Shown here: piece after piece, positions 13,753-23,387 of the stretch
Numbering within the stretch: the first letter of the stretch is position 1
Layout: every line of letters begins with the position of its first letter
Assembly: GCA_964393615.1 (NCBI GenBank)
Contig: CAYMUR010000011.1
Location: 1-64,000 of the forward strand
DNA length: 64,000 nt
Reading direction: 5' to 3'
Origin: CAYMUR01 sp964393615
Lineage (GTDB): Bacteria > Planctomycetota > Planctomycetia > Pirellulales > Pirellulaceae
Notes under the pieces: model-generated
Database searches by the model: none
The model's input: the letters and a program-made list of their open reading frames with translations, nothing else
Told to the model about the DNA's origin: nothing
Program-made: the position numbers and the translations under genes

Positions 13753-14970
13753 TCATTCCTCGTAGATCGGTGATTGACTGCCAAGTTGGTCCAACATCGC
13801 TTGAAGTTCGCTGCGGATTTGTTCCAACAGCACGTCGGTTTCGGCACTGCGATCACGTTTTGGCTCGACCTCAATGGCGTCACCGATTTGCACCACGGCT
13901 TTGGTTGGTGGATGTGGAGTCACGTTGTCAGTCAGGTCTTCTTCGAATCGTTCGACGGTTTCCAAGATGCGGTCGACACTGGTTGGTGGTTGTAAATACC
14001 GATTTGGATAACAGTACAATTGTTGGGCCAGGTAGATGTCAGCGAGTAGACTCCGGCGTCGGTCCCGTTCTTGCGGCGTGATGTTACTTTGAGTCAGTTC
14101 CGGGACGATTGCCATTCGCAATGCCTTCACCCGGGCGACAATGCGTTGTTCAGGCTGGCCCTTCAACCAGTCTGTTTCGATCGGTGATAACAGAACCTCG
14201 ATTAGCTTCTGACAGCGTTCCGAGAAACTGCCTGCTTGCGTCGTACCAATGTACTGTAGTTCTTTCAACGACAACAAAGCATCTCCGATGGCTTCGATTC
14301 GTTGGAGGGGTGGCAGGTGAGGACTGACTTTCCAAGTAAGACGTTCTTCGATAGCAGACAGCGTTGGCTCGATAGCCGCTTTCAGGTCACCTTGGAAATA
14401 GTATTTGATGGCGACGGGGTGTATGACCACTTTGCCAGATTCTACCCGCTTGATGCGCCGCTTGGCCGCCGTGCGTGCAATAAAGGTGATTCCGTCGAGA
14501 AACTCGAGTAACTGGTCGTTGATCCGTGTCGTGGCTCCTTCGGGAAACACGACCAAAGGACGCGCGGCTGTTTCCAGGACCTGGATCGCCATGTTCACGG
14601 ATTGTCGGTCCAGCCCTTCGCGATTGACACTAAATCCGCCCATCTTATGAATGGCATACGCTGTAAAACGTGTTTGATTATACAAATGCCAACTTGCCAT
14701 GGCGTAGAGATGAGTCCCCGCTTCTCGTGCAGGAAAACCCATCACGATGGGATCCGAAGGGCGTACATGATTGGGAGTTAACATGATTCCGTGCCCGGCG
14801 GCAAGCGAAGCACGTAATTTGTCAACGCCGCGACACTCATAACTGGTGATTCCATGGGATTTGCGTAACCAGCGATCGATCAGACGAAATCGCTGAATCA
14901 TTGTTGGCCATAGGTTGCCGCGGTGTGGCGGGATAAATTCGTACGGTTTTTCAATGACGATTTGTTGCAT
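13753..14970 (-). CDS. PlsC-type glycerol acyltransferase family protein
   Basis: A 405-residue protein with the acyltransferase signature. NHVRPSDP at residues 67-74 contains the catalytic HX4D motif (His68, Asp73). FPEGATTR at 142-149 matches the EGTR-like phosphate-binding motif. Members of this family move acyl groups onto lysophosphatidate or related lipids at the membrane. The C-terminal ~200 residues extend well past the ~200-residue catalytic domain and are not recognised. No strong membrane helix is visible. The gene is convergent with the giant gene and divergent from xerD. The exact acceptor substrate cannot be read from sequence. Confidence 0.8.
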   Translation of the reverse strand: MQQIVIEKPYEFIPPHRGNLWPTMIQRFRLIDRWLRKSHGITSYECRGVDKLRASLAAGHGIMLTPNHVRPSDPIVMGFPAREAGTHLYAMASWHLYNQTRFTAYAIHKMGGFSVNREGLDRQSVNMAIQVLETAARPLVVFPEGATTRINDQLLEFLDGITFIARTAAKRRIKRVESGKVVIHPVAIKYYFQGDLKAAIEPTLSAIEERLTWKVSPHLPPLQRIEAIGDALLSLKELQYIGTTQAGSFSERCQKLIEVLLSPIETDWLKGQPEQRIVARVKALRMAIVPELTQSNITPQERDRRRSLLADIYLAQQLYCYPNRYLQPPTSVDRILETVERFEEDLTDNVTPHPPTKAVVQIGDAIEVEPKRDRSAETDVLLEQIRSELQAMLDQLGSQSPIYEE

Positions 14971-15297
14971 GGTAGATTTGATTAAGAGTCCATGATGTGC
15001 ATTCGTCGATCAGGGGACGTTTGCGAGGCCGTACATCGTTGTAATCCCTTGTCGCTGCTGCTTTCGTTTGGCTCAGCCTTGTCCAAATTCCAAAGCTCCA
15101 GTCCCTTTTACTTTGCCGCTGGACGACATATGGCGAGTGCCAGCCCAACCTGATTTATCAGAGTAAACGGTAGGATCCGTCCCCTGAGGATCGCCGCCAA
15201 CGTGTACTTTGTCGAAAATTTTGTTGGCAATCAAGAGCAGATCACTGCCCGTCCGAAACGAAAAACACCACTCTGAGCCTCTAAGAAAGCATGGCCT
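14971..15297. other. Intergenic region between divergent acyltransferase and xerD
   Basis: This 327-bp stretch separates divergent genes and should hold both promoters. I see no convincing -10/-35 pair, no hairpin with a T-tract and no credible small gene. Short minus-strand ORFs here lack family features. Confidence 0.5.
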
Positions 15298-16239
15298 ATG
15301 TCGTCGACCAAGCGAAAGCCTGTCCGTCCGGTCGTTAAAAAGCGTGTCCCGGCTGTCATTCGTTGGACCGAGTCGTTTCTTCATTATGCGCGTACGGAAT
15401 GCCATTTAGCCGACAACACGGTCACTGCCTATGGTCGAGATCTGCGTCGATTTGCACGCTGGCTGAAGGGTCGTCGTATTACCGACTTGCGTATCGGGGA
15501 GTTGTCAGAATATGTGGCATGGTTGCACCAGGAACAATTGGCGACCCCTAGTATTGCCCGGCATATTGCTTCCTTGAAGGTCTTTTTTCGCTACCTTCAA
15601 TTCGAGGGAATTTTACAGGACAACCCGGCAGATTTGTTGGGGAGCCAGCGCCTATGGCAGCGCGTGCCGACCGTGATGACCCCCGAAGTGGTGACGAAAT
15701 TTCTCACATCGCCACGTGGCTACGACCCTTATCCGTTGCGAGACCGATCCCTGCTGGAATTGTTGTACGCTACCGGTTGTCGAGCTTCTGAGCTGTCCTG
15801 GCTCCGAGTGCGGGATATTCACCTGGACGAACGTTACTGCCTCTGTCATGGAAAAGGGAACAAGCAGCGGTTAGTTCCCCTGGGGGAACCGTCTGTTCGT
15901 TCCGTACGAAAATACCTGGCCGAAGAACGGTCCGCATTGGCGGCCGGCGCCAAACGACCGCCTGAGTGGCTGCTTTTGTCTCGTCGCGGTCGCCGGCTAA
16001 GACGCGAGGCGATCTGGGAACTGGTAAAAAAATATGCTGCTCGTGCCGCAGTAAGAGACCCCATTAGTCCGCACACGCTGCGGCATAGTTTTGCGACGCA
16101 CCTGTTGGCTGGCGGAGCCGATTTAAGACAGGTCCAGGATATGCTGGGACATGCTAGTATCGCAACCACTCAGATTTATACCCACGTTGACCAGTCGCGG
16201 CTTAAAAAAGTCCACCAGCAATTTCACCCAAGAGCGTGA
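15298..16239 (+). CDS. xerD: XerC/XerD-family tyrosine recombinase
   Basis: A 313-residue tyrosine recombinase with an N-terminal SAM-like core-binding domain (residues ~20-110) and a C-terminal catalytic domain. All catalytic residues are visible: Arg162 (GCRASEL), Lys186 (GKGNK), His259 and Arg262 (HTLRH), His285 (LGHAS) and the nucleophile Tyr294 (TQIYTHV). The length and spacing match XerC/XerD, which resolve chromosome dimers at dif, rather than longer phage integrases. No attachment sites or other mobile genes are nearby, so a housekeeping role is likely. Choosing XerD over XerC is tentative. The ATG at 15298 has a weak upstream AAGAAAG. Confidence 0.88.
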   Translation: MSSTKRKPVRPVVKKRVPAVIRWTESFLHYARTECHLADNTVTAYGRDLRRFARWLKGRRITDLRIGELSEYVAWLHQEQLATPSIARHIASLKVFFRYLQFEGILQDNPADLLGSQRLWQRVPTVMTPEVVTKFLTSPRGYDPYPLRDRSLLELLYATGCRASELSWLRVRDIHLDERYCLCHGKGNKQRLVPLGEPSVRSVRKYLAEERSALAAGAKRPPEWLLLSRRGRRLRREAIWELVKKYAARAAVRDPISPHTLRHSFATHLLAGGADLRQVQDMLGHASIATTQIYTHVDQSRLKKVHQQFHPRA

Positions 16240-16719
16240 TCACCCCGCATCCTGGGGCGGTGCAAAGCGAATTTTTTCCACGAGTTTGATGATGTTGCCG
16301 TCACGTCCGACATAGCCTGTCACCGCTGTGATGGCCTGGATGACGTATTCATAGTTTAAATCGAAATCACATTTGAATTCAACTTCTGCATCTTCGGCCA
16401 GAGAGGTATCTCCTCCCACCAGATCCAGGACTTCCTGATGCAGCTCGTCGAAACTGGCCAGTGGCTGGTCATGGAGATAGATGCCATTCAGGATGCCGGA
16501 TGCATCCGCCTGCAAACGAACTTTGAGTGGTGGCAGATCGGGTTCAACTTGTCCTTGCTGTGGATTGGACAAGGGCATCTTGATGTTGAAGTCTCCTTCC
16601 TGAGTCACGATTTTAAACGTCATGATAAAAAAGACCAGCAGCTGAAACACGATGTCGATCATCGGTGTCATCTGGAGTTCTATTTTTTCGTGCGTTTTAC
16701 GAAAGTTGCGGATTTTCAT
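16240..16719 (-). CDS. ExbD/TolR-family proton-channel protein (second copy)
   Basis: A ~159-residue protein with a short cytoplasmic N-terminus, one membrane helix containing the proton-conducting Asp (MTPMIDIVFQLLVFF), and a periplasmic domain. ExbD/TolR pairs with ExbB/TolQ in the inner membrane to convert proton flow into mechanical work. It is the last gene of the five-gene minus-strand operon, with a paralogue just upstream. A TTG at 16764 would add 15 residues; I prefer the ATG at 16719 because MKIRNFRK...MTPMID gives the usual spacing before the helix. Confidence 0.88.
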   Translation of the reverse strand: MKIRNFRKTHEKIELQMTPMIDIVFQLLVFFIMTFKIVTQEGDFNIKMPLSNPQQGQVEPDLPPLKVRLQADASGILNGIYLHDQPLASFDELHQEVLDLVGGDTSLAEDAEVEFKCDFDLNYEYVIQAITAVTGYVGRDGNIIKLVEKIRFAPPQDAG

Positions 16720-16830
16720 GACGGATTCATGTATTTTGGTCTGGTGGATTCGCGGCTGCGCCAAATGGTGAAATCGGTAAGTAAAATTTTACCTGGGTGA
16801 AACTATGTCGACTCCAACAAACTACCGGGG

Positions 16831-17268
16831 CTAAACCTCTTCTTGTTTGGCACGCAGCGCAAATTTTTCAAATTTTGCTTCCTGGCAGGCCTCGATCAGT
16901 TTTTGCACGAGACCAGTTTTTGCAGTGGAATCGGCGCGAATGATGATGGTTGCTTCGGATACTGATTTCTTTTGGTACTCTAGAAATTGACGCTCACTCA
17001 CCAGCTGGGGTTTAAGATTGTCAACAGTCCATGTGCGTCCTTGGTATACGACGTGGCCTTCGCTGGTTAGCTGCAGCACAATCGGTGTTTCCAAGGGGCT
17101 GTCTGGTGGTTTGGCCAGGGCGCTGGCAGGAAGTTTAATGCGCTCGTCCTGAACCGTATCGGTGAAATTGATAAGCACCATGAAAAAAGCGATCAACTGA
17201 AACGTCATGTCGATCATCGGCGTCAAGTCGCCTTCGTGGATTTCAGAGGTTCGGCGTTTCACTCGCAT
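16831..17268 (-). CDS. ExbD/TolR-family proton-channel protein (first copy)
   Basis: A 145-residue protein: MRVKRR start, one membrane helix with the conserved Asp (LTPMIDMTFQLIAFF), then a periplasmic domain ending in a TolR-like strand/helix region. It differs strongly from the copy at 16240-16719 outside the helix, so the two are probably not interchangeable and may form a heteromer on the ExbB pentamer (inference). It sits 83 bp downstream of the exbB-like gene. Confidence 0.88.
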   Translation of the reverse strand: MRVKRRTSEIHEGDLTPMIDMTFQLIAFFMVLINFTDTVQDERIKLPASALAKPPDSPLETPIVLQLTSEGHVVYQGRTWTVDNLKPQLVSERQFLEYQKKSVSEATIIIRADSTAKTGLVQKLIEACQEAKFEKFALRAKQEEV

Positions 17269-17351
17269 AGGTCAGTGGCTGGGGGGTATGAGTACCGCTA
17301 ATTCTCGATAAGCGAAGTCATCGGCTAGTCGTGAAAGTGATTTGTGCAACG

Positions 17352-18188
17352 TTATTTTTCGGTTTCCACTTTTTCAAAGCGGGACATGAGTCCTTCGCTG
17401 ATGATTCCGACTTCGAGTACCAAACGTGACACACGATTTCGGAGGACATTATAAGCAGCAATCGCAGGAATAGCGATCGCCAATCCGACGAGTGTAGTAA
17501 ACAATGCGGTGGAGATACCTTCCGCCAACTCGGACGGCTTGGGCTGAGTGGGTGAGTTGGCAATGACACTGAAGGATTTAATCATACCATATACCGTACC
17601 GAACAGTCCGATCATGGGGCTGATGGTACCGATCAGTGCCATGTAGCTTAGTCGGTGGTCGAGTTTCATGCTCTCTTCTTCGCCGACCTCTTGCATCGCT
17701 TCGATCGCTTGTTGATAACCAGAGGAAAGTTTTGCCAAACCAGCAGCCAGCACCTGCCCAAGAAATGATTCGTCTGCTTTCGCAAGCTCGAAGGCTTCCT
17801 GGTATTGTTTCTCGTTGAGATGGGTTTCAAAGCTTTCGACTAGTTCAACGGGAACGACATTGTCACGTCGCGCGGTAAGCAAATTCATTACAAACAAGGC
17901 GACGAGGGTGAAAGAAAGCGCGAGAAAGACAAACCCAAACCCTAAACCGAGTGCTTCGAATGCCCATGCCAGCCAGCTTTTACGCGGGCTATCCGCTACA
18001 TCTTGTGAAGCAGGTGCGGCAGCCGCACCGTCTTCTTCGGAGTTATCCTGGGCAAAGGCAGTTCCCTGGGAGAAACCAGCCGATACACCGGTCAGCTCAA
18101 GCAGCGCGCTACCGCCCTGACAAGCGAAAACGATCGCCAGCGAGCAAGTCCAAAACAATAGGTGTTTTCTGCTGCATTTAAAACGCAT
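17352..18188 (-). CDS. ExbB/TolQ/MotA-family proton-channel protein with signal-like N-terminus
   Basis: A 278-residue protein. An N-terminal hydrophobic segment resembles a signal peptide (LLFWTCSLAIVFACQGG). It is followed by an acidic, Ala-rich spacer and then the ExbB core: helix 1 (GLGFGFVFLALSFTLVALFVM), a cytoplasmic loop, and helices 2-3 with the conserved MIGLFGTVYGMIKSF and STALFTTLVGLAIAIPAIAAYN segments. The extra periplasmic N-terminal extension is longer than in E. coli ExbB. ATG 18188 has a good ribosome site (GGAG in CGGAGACCAAAATG), so I prefer it to the longer frame opening at 18254. The upstream operon genes encode TPR proteins. Confidence 0.88.
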   Translation of the reverse strand: MRFKCSRKHLLFWTCSLAIVFACQGGSALLELTGVSAGFSQGTAFAQDNSEEDGAAAAPASQDVADSPRKSWLAWAFEALGLGFGFVFLALSFTLVALFVMNLLTARRDNVVPVELVESFETHLNEKQYQEAFELAKADESFLGQVLAAGLAKLSSGYQQAIEAMQEVGEEESMKLDHRLSYMALIGTISPMIGLFGTVYGMIKSFSVIANSPTQPKPSELAEGISTALFTTLVGLAIAIPAIAAYNVLRNRVSRLVLEVGIISEGLMSRFEKVETEK

Positions 18189-18457
18189 TTTGGTCTCCGA
18201 GTGAAAATATCTGATCGTGTCAATGAGGCGCGGCCAATGATTGCTGGCCTGCACTCTCCGGCATGTTGCTAGGACAAATATAAGGCTTAAATTCTCCGAT
18301 TGGTAGCAGGCATCTCAGCGGATGTGGGACTTGACGAATGGTCCTGGCGCAGTTTTCTGTTTGGAGGAAATTGCGTGATTCCCGTTCGGTGGTAGTTGTA
18401 AATCGTCGAAGCGTCGTAAAAACAGCTTAACTTGACCCCCCGATGGGCGTAACACGT

Positions 18458-19498
18458 TCAGAGTTGTTTGGCCCAACGGCTGCCGGCATAACTGGACTTG
18501 AGGGTATTACGGGCTTGTCTGGCCCGGTCTGATTTCTCCAATTGTCCCCATAACTTTGTCAAATGGTAGAGCGCTTCGGCATGAGCGTCCCGCTGGCCAC
18601 TGTATAGCAGGTCGGTATGTAGGAACGCCAGTAACGCCTGCTTGTTGTTTTTCTGCTGCAGATAGCATTGTCCGAGTGCATTGTATGCTTTGGCATTCAG
18701 CTCGATGTCACGGGGACCTGCAATTTCGAGGATTTTGAGCAGGGTTTGCCTACCTTCATCGGCTTTGCCTGTTTCTGCCAGGCAAACGGCCAACCCGACG
18801 CCGGCCAATGCTTTTTGATGTTCGGCGACTGGTCCCTGCACGTTACTGTCGAGAGCTGTACGAAATTGTCCGATTGCTTCGGCATGGTTTCCCTGTTTCA
18901 ACATTGCCTCGGCCGCCAGGACGCTAGCTTTCAGTTGAAAATCCTTCCATGGGGCGCTGGCAAGTTCACGAAAAAAATTCGTGGCTGCCTTGTATTGTTC
19001 CATGGCCATCGCAAGGCGGCCCAATACATCGACCGCTTCGAAGTAATGATGACTGTCAGGAGCTGATTTTTTGAACTGGAACATCATTTTTCCGGCAGCG
19101 CCCAGTTCAGAGGCACCCGCCAGGGCCAGACGCGAGGTCGCCAACGCTTGATAAAACAGTACATCGTGTTGGATTCGTTTGTCGCGTAACGTACTGCTTG
19201 CCAGGGGTTTTAGCTCCTTAAGGGCTTTTTCATACTGGCCGGATTTGACCAACCGGCGTATTTGACTAAGCGTTTTGGGTTCATCGGCAAAAGAAATATT
19301 AGCCAATTCGTTCACAGATACGGTTTGGTCGCGACCATTGGTGGAAATGACAACCGCTGCGCTGGTAATACTTTTGATTTTACCAAGATAAGGTGCCTGT
19401 CCAATCGCTTGCACTTTGTCCGCGGCAGGTTGCGCCATGACAAATGTTGGTCCGCAGACAGTCAATGTTGCTAACAGAGAGATGATTCGTTGGAGCAT
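18458..19498 (-). CDS. Exported TPR-repeat protein of the ExbB/ExbD operon
   Basis: A 346-residue protein starting with a signal peptide (MLQRIISLLATLTVCGPTFVMAQ). A small beta-rich segment follows (~residues 30-70, GKIKSITSAAVVISTNGRDQTVSV), then TPR-like helical hairpins to the C-terminus (for example YNALGQCYLQQKNNKQALLAFLHTDLLY). It is probably periplasmic and a protein-protein scaffold. It lies between the large TPR gene and the exbB-like gene, so it is likely a partner of the proton-driven complex (inference). The frame is open to 19624, but that N-terminus is low-complexity (IQDN/PIQ repeats) and precedes a clear signal peptide. Confidence 0.72.
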   Translation of the reverse strand: MLQRIISLLATLTVCGPTFVMAQPAADKVQAIGQAPYLGKIKSITSAAVVISTNGRDQTVSVNELANISFADEPKTLSQIRRLVKSGQYEKALKELKPLASSTLRDKRIQHDVLFYQALATSRLALAGASELGAAGKMMFQFKKSAPDSHHYFEAVDVLGRLAMAMEQYKAATNFFRELASAPWKDFQLKASVLAAEAMLKQGNHAEAIGQFRTALDSNVQGPVAEHQKALAGVGLAVCLAETGKADEGRQTLLKILEIAGPRDIELNAKAYNALGQCYLQQKNNKQALLAFLHTDLLYSGQRDAHAEALYHLTKLWGQLEKSDRARQARNTLKSSYAGSRWAKQL

Positions 19499-19627
19499 GA
19501 TCTTTTTATTCTTTGGCTGGTTCTTCGATGTCAGCAAAGCAGGATTTCTGAATTTAACGACGATGGCTTGAATAGGACTGTTGTCTTGAATGGGGATGTT
19601 GTCTTGAATGGAAGCGTCTAACACGTT

Positions 19628-22600
19628 CTATCCAGCTTTGTTGGACGCTGTGCGTAGGTCCATTACCTTGAGTCCAATCGGTTTTTCGTTCAGCGCTTTT
19701 TGGATTTTCTTAAGCAGTGCGTCATATTGAATTTTCCAGGTTTCGCCTCCCAGGTCTGGATGGAATTTAGCCGTCCAGGTGATATCTTGTTTTGCCCGTT
19801 TCAATGTTTTCAGGCGTTGGTTGTCAGCTTGAGACAGGGCCCAACAGTAGCGACAATACGCTAGATGGTGCCTGGCTTGATAGTAGGTTGCCGTGAATTT
19901 TGGATTGTCGTTGGTTTTTCTGGCGATGGTTGCCCAACCCCACACTGTTTTCTTCTGGGAACCTTTGTGATGAATTCCTTGCATGGCAAGATTGTATTTG
20001 CCTTGACTTGAAGCGTCTCCCCATTGTTGTAACGTCAATGCAGCCTCGACCTGGATGGTGATCATGGCGTTACGTTGTTGTAAAAGATCTTCGAAGATTT
20101 CCATGGCCTTGCCAAATTCGCCGACACATCGAAGAACACTCCCCTTGCGCATTTTTAAGTGTGCCACCAGATTGGCATTATTTGTCACCTCTTCGGCAAG
20201 GAGGGTTTTGTCATAAGTTTCCAATGCGCGTTGGTAATAATGTTTGGCAGACCCTGACGCCAGTCCTTGTCGACTGTCATTTTCTTGTCCCAGGCGGTAG
20301 AACATTTCTGCAGACCACTTGAGTATTTTCAAGTCACTTGAGCGATCGACAACCCGCAGTAAAAACTTTTCAAATCCTTTGGACAAGGCCTGTTTGGTTT
20401 GTAGCGGCGCAAGTTTGAGCTGTTGTTCGAGGTCACTGGCGAGTGCGACATAAATAGCGACCAGTCTCTTCTGCCCGGCCTGGTTGTCGCCTACTGTTTC
20501 TTCAAGAAGTGACATCATTTGGTCGGCTTTTTTCAAGAACTGTCCGGTGTCGGTAGTATTTCCCAATGCCGAAATATAGGCACGCAACGCAGTTTTGAAC
20601 GTGTTTTCTCGATAAGTCTGTGAGATCGCACCGGTACTGTTTTCCTCGGCGATGGTTAAGCTGCCATATTCCGGGTGCTCCAACTGGGAAATCGCTTCGT
20701 GCGGTTCGTTCGTGTGAAGATAAACCTCAGCCAGTGACAAGGAAGCGCTGGCAAGCGTGGGTGAAACAGGAGGTGTTTTTATGCGCTGGATCCCATTTTG
20801 CAGGCTTCGTTTAGCGCGTTGTTTGAGATCATTCAGGTCGTTGTTGGCTTGCTGGGCTTGTTCGCTGGTCGGCGGTTCTTGGGAAGCACTGCGAATTTGC
20901 AGCTGTTTTGCATCAGCAAGGTATTTATTCCACAGGGCCTGCCCCGTTTTTAGTTCCGCCTCGCCGCGCTGGGGGGAATCTTCTGGAATTTGTGCCAGGC
21001 TGTTTTCGGCGAGATCAAATTTCCCTTGTTGGATGGCCAAGCTGATGAGGATGCCGAGCGCTTCCTGGGCTTCTGTTTCACCAGGCCATTTTTTTACAAT
21101 CTGTTCGGCGGTGTGTTGCAGGCCGTCGTTTTCGAATTGTTGATGTTCCTCGTTGCCTGTGGAAACCTGTTGCAGCAGGGTGGCATACGAAGCCAAGGCA
21201 ATTTTTGCACAACGCCGTGCGACCGCGCTGTCAGGGTAATGTTGCATCACCAATTGGGACATCACAATCGCATCATAATAATCTGCCACTTGGTAGTATA
21301 GAAAGCTGAGATAGTAAAAGGTGGCATTGAGGTCTTCCGAAGGCGCTTTTTCATCTGCTAATTGGACGGCAGCGCGGTAAGCCAGAAGCGACGCTTGGCG
21401 GTACGTCACTATCGCCTTTTCGGCTTCTTCTTTTTGTGTCTGAATTTGGGCACGTTGTTCTTCTGATTCAACACGCTGCAATCGACCTTGCAAAACGGCG
21501 GCAATTTTTGCTGAATTTTGTGATTGCTGTAGGGCCTCCCAGCCTGCCTCGCGAGCTTCGGCAAAATTCTTGAAATTGTCACGAGCTGCAGGCGTTTCCG
21601 GGGATTCTGAAAAATTTGCCAAGATTTCCCGTGCTTGCTTGCGCAAGGGGCTCGCTTGTCTCGCTATCGTTTGGGCATGATTGCGAGCGGCGCTGCGATA
21701 TTGTTGGATCTGAGGATTGGCAGGGTCTTCAGCCTCCATGGCGTCGGCGGCTGTCAGATAAGCGCGCGTTAAAGCAAGACGAAATTCTAGCCCTCCCAGA
21801 GCACGACGTTCCTTGGGGCGCATTTGCTGGAACCAGGCGTCACCTTGTTTGATCGCTTCGAGATATTTTTGTTCTTCTGGGGTGGTCCAGCATTCCATTG
21901 CTGACTGCAAGGCCTTGGTTTTCAGCTTGCGGTAGTTGGGGGAATCGTCCTCTTGCAGAATCAACTCGCTGTACATTGCCAGGGCATCTTTGATTTTTCC
22001 CAGATCATGATAACAGCGGGCTTGGTAGAGTAGCGCGTAACGTCCTGCTAACCAGTTGCGGTATTTCTGGTAAATTTCCTCAAACTTGGCAGCCGCTTCG
22101 GTGAGCCACTGTTCATGTTCGGGGCTATCGTCTCCCACGGTAGCGACTTTTTCGTATTGGACGGTGGCACCTAGCAGGAGGGACTGTAAATACTGCTGCC
22201 GATATTCGGTTCTTGCGTCATGTAGCTCGGACTGCTTGGAGGGGTTGATTTGCACAGGAATATTTTTCAGTTTTTCCCGCAAGTCCTCTTCCAGTTTGGC
22301 AAATGTCAGCTGAGCTTCTTCGAAATGTTCGCGAGCAGTTTGCTGTAGTTGTTTTTTTTCTTCGTCGCTGTGAGCTTTTTCTGATTCGACGAGATTCATG
22401 CGGGCCCGCTCGACAAGGATGTTACCCAACTGACTGCGTGCGGTGGTAATTTGTTTTTGATGGTTGCTTTCATTGGATAAAAATGCCTGGAGTTCCCGCC
22501 GGGCTTCGTTCAATAAATCGGTTCGTTTGTCGGGATCTCTTTCGACTCGAGATGCTTCGAGGTAGGTCACTGCCCGTTCGTAAGATAGTGTCGAACGGAG

Positions 22601-22870
22601 TGCTTCGCCAATCCGATCGTTCTCTTGCAAACTGTCGAGATAGTCCAAGGCGACGTCAAAGTAGCCACGTAGACGTAATCCGGATAAAAAAGCTTCGGCT
22701 TGCTCTTCGGCCTGGCTGGGATGGGGTGCCACTAGCAGGGTAGTTGCCAACAGCAGGGCCATTCCCATAGCCTTCGCACAAGGCCGGAAAAACATGCTAG
22801 TTTTCCGATAGTTCATCAGACGCGAGAGGCAGAAGATTGGTGATTTGTGCATTTTCTGCTTACGCTCCAT
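19628..22870 (-). CDS. Large exported TPR/coiled-coil protein, first gene of the ExbB/ExbD operon
   Basis: A 1,080-residue protein with a hydrophobic export signal (MGMALLLATTLLVAPHPSQA, about residues 35-54 from ATG 22870). Almost the entire remainder is alpha-helical TPR-like repeats rich in Ala, Gln, Glu and Leu, for example ALLYQARCYHDLGKIKDALAMY. I see no enzymatic motif. Position at the head of the TPR-TPR-exbB-exbD-exbD operon suggests a periplasmic scaffold working with the proton channel. ATGs at 22852 and 22816 are alternative starts that still precede the signal. Its cargo or target is unknown. Confidence 0.75.
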   Translation of the reverse strand: MERKQKMHKSPIFCLSRLMNYRKTSMFFRPCAKAMGMALLLATTLLVAPHPSQAEEQAEAFLSGLRLRGYFDVALDYLDSLQENDRIGEALRSTLSYERAVTYLEASRVERDPDKRTDLLNEARRELQAFLSNESNHQKQITTARSQLGNILVERARMNLVESEKAHSDEEKKQLQQTAREHFEEAQLTFAKLEEDLREKLKNIPVQINPSKQSELHDARTEYRQQYLQSLLLGATVQYEKVATVGDDSPEHEQWLTEAAAKFEEIYQKYRNWLAGRYALLYQARCYHDLGKIKDALAMYSELILQEDDSPNYRKLKTKALQSAMECWTTPEEQKYLEAIKQGDAWFQQMRPKERRALGGLEFRLALTRAYLTAADAMEAEDPANPQIQQYRSAARNHAQTIARQASPLRKQAREILANFSESPETPAARDNFKNFAEAREAGWEALQQSQNSAKIAAVLQGRLQRVESEEQRAQIQTQKEEAEKAIVTYRQASLLAYRAAVQLADEKAPSEDLNATFYYLSFLYYQVADYYDAIVMSQLVMQHYPDSAVARRCAKIALASYATLLQQVSTGNEEHQQFENDGLQHTAEQIVKKWPGETEAQEALGILISLAIQQGKFDLAENSLAQIPEDSPQRGEAELKTGQALWNKYLADAKQLQIRSASQEPPTSEQAQQANNDLNDLKQRAKRSLQNGIQRIKTPPVSPTLASASLSLAEVYLHTNEPHEAISQLEHPEYGSLTIAEENSTGAISQTYRENTFKTALRAYISALGNTTDTGQFLKKADQMMSLLEETVGDNQAGQKRLVAIYVALASDLEQQLKLAPLQTKQALSKGFEKFLLRVVDRSSDLKILKWSAEMFYRLGQENDSRQGLASGSAKHYYQRALETYDKTLLAEEVTNNANLVAHLKMRKGSVLRCVGEFGKAMEIFEDLLQQRNAMITIQVEAALTLQQWGDASSQGKYNLAMQGIHHKGSQKKTVWGWATIARKTNDNPKFTATYYQARHHLAYCRYCWALSQADNQRLKTLKRAKQDITWTAKFHPDLGGETWKIQYDALLKKIQKALNEKPIGLKVMDLRTASNKAG

Positions 22871-23387
22871 CCGTTTGGCCGCGCAGTGTACTGCCCGCTG
22901 CCGAGTCTCATGGGATAGATTGAATCTGTGCCACGTGACACGACGTTCAGCGACTTGCCGTCCATTGCGAAACGGCGAACAGGTTCCGGAACTGCTCGCA
23001 CGAAGAGAGCTTCCTTGCTAAACGCATTTTATACATTTATCGGTAATTGGCAACTCTCTAGGTGAGCGTGCCACTTTATCGTAAGTGTTCCACAGGCCAA
23101 TTGCAACCAAAGGTCCTGTGAGAATGGTTGATTTTCCGTTACAGTCGGAGAAAAGCGAAGTTCCTTGCTGTCGGAATAGGTAAAATGAAACGGTCGTCAT
23201 TCGATTTCACCTGCGTCCCTGTTGCTGGCTTGCTTACCGACGTTGATCATCCGATGAATGAGATATAATAAAAAATGTATGGATTGGTATTTTGGATAGC
23301 GTGCCAGAATACTGTTCCGCACCTTATAGGAATTGACTGTTTCGTAGATCTTGGATTCGGTGTGGTAAGTTTCGGGAGGTGGAGTTT
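22871..23387. promoter_or_regulatory. Divergent intergenic region with possible promoters
   Basis: 517 bp separate the minus-strand TPR operon from the plus-strand gene at 23388, so both promoters should lie here. A perfect TATAAT is at 23264-23269 on the plus strand, with only a weak -35 match (TTGATC at 23243, 15-bp spacing). Short minus-strand ORFs here have no recognisable features. Confidence 0.35.
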
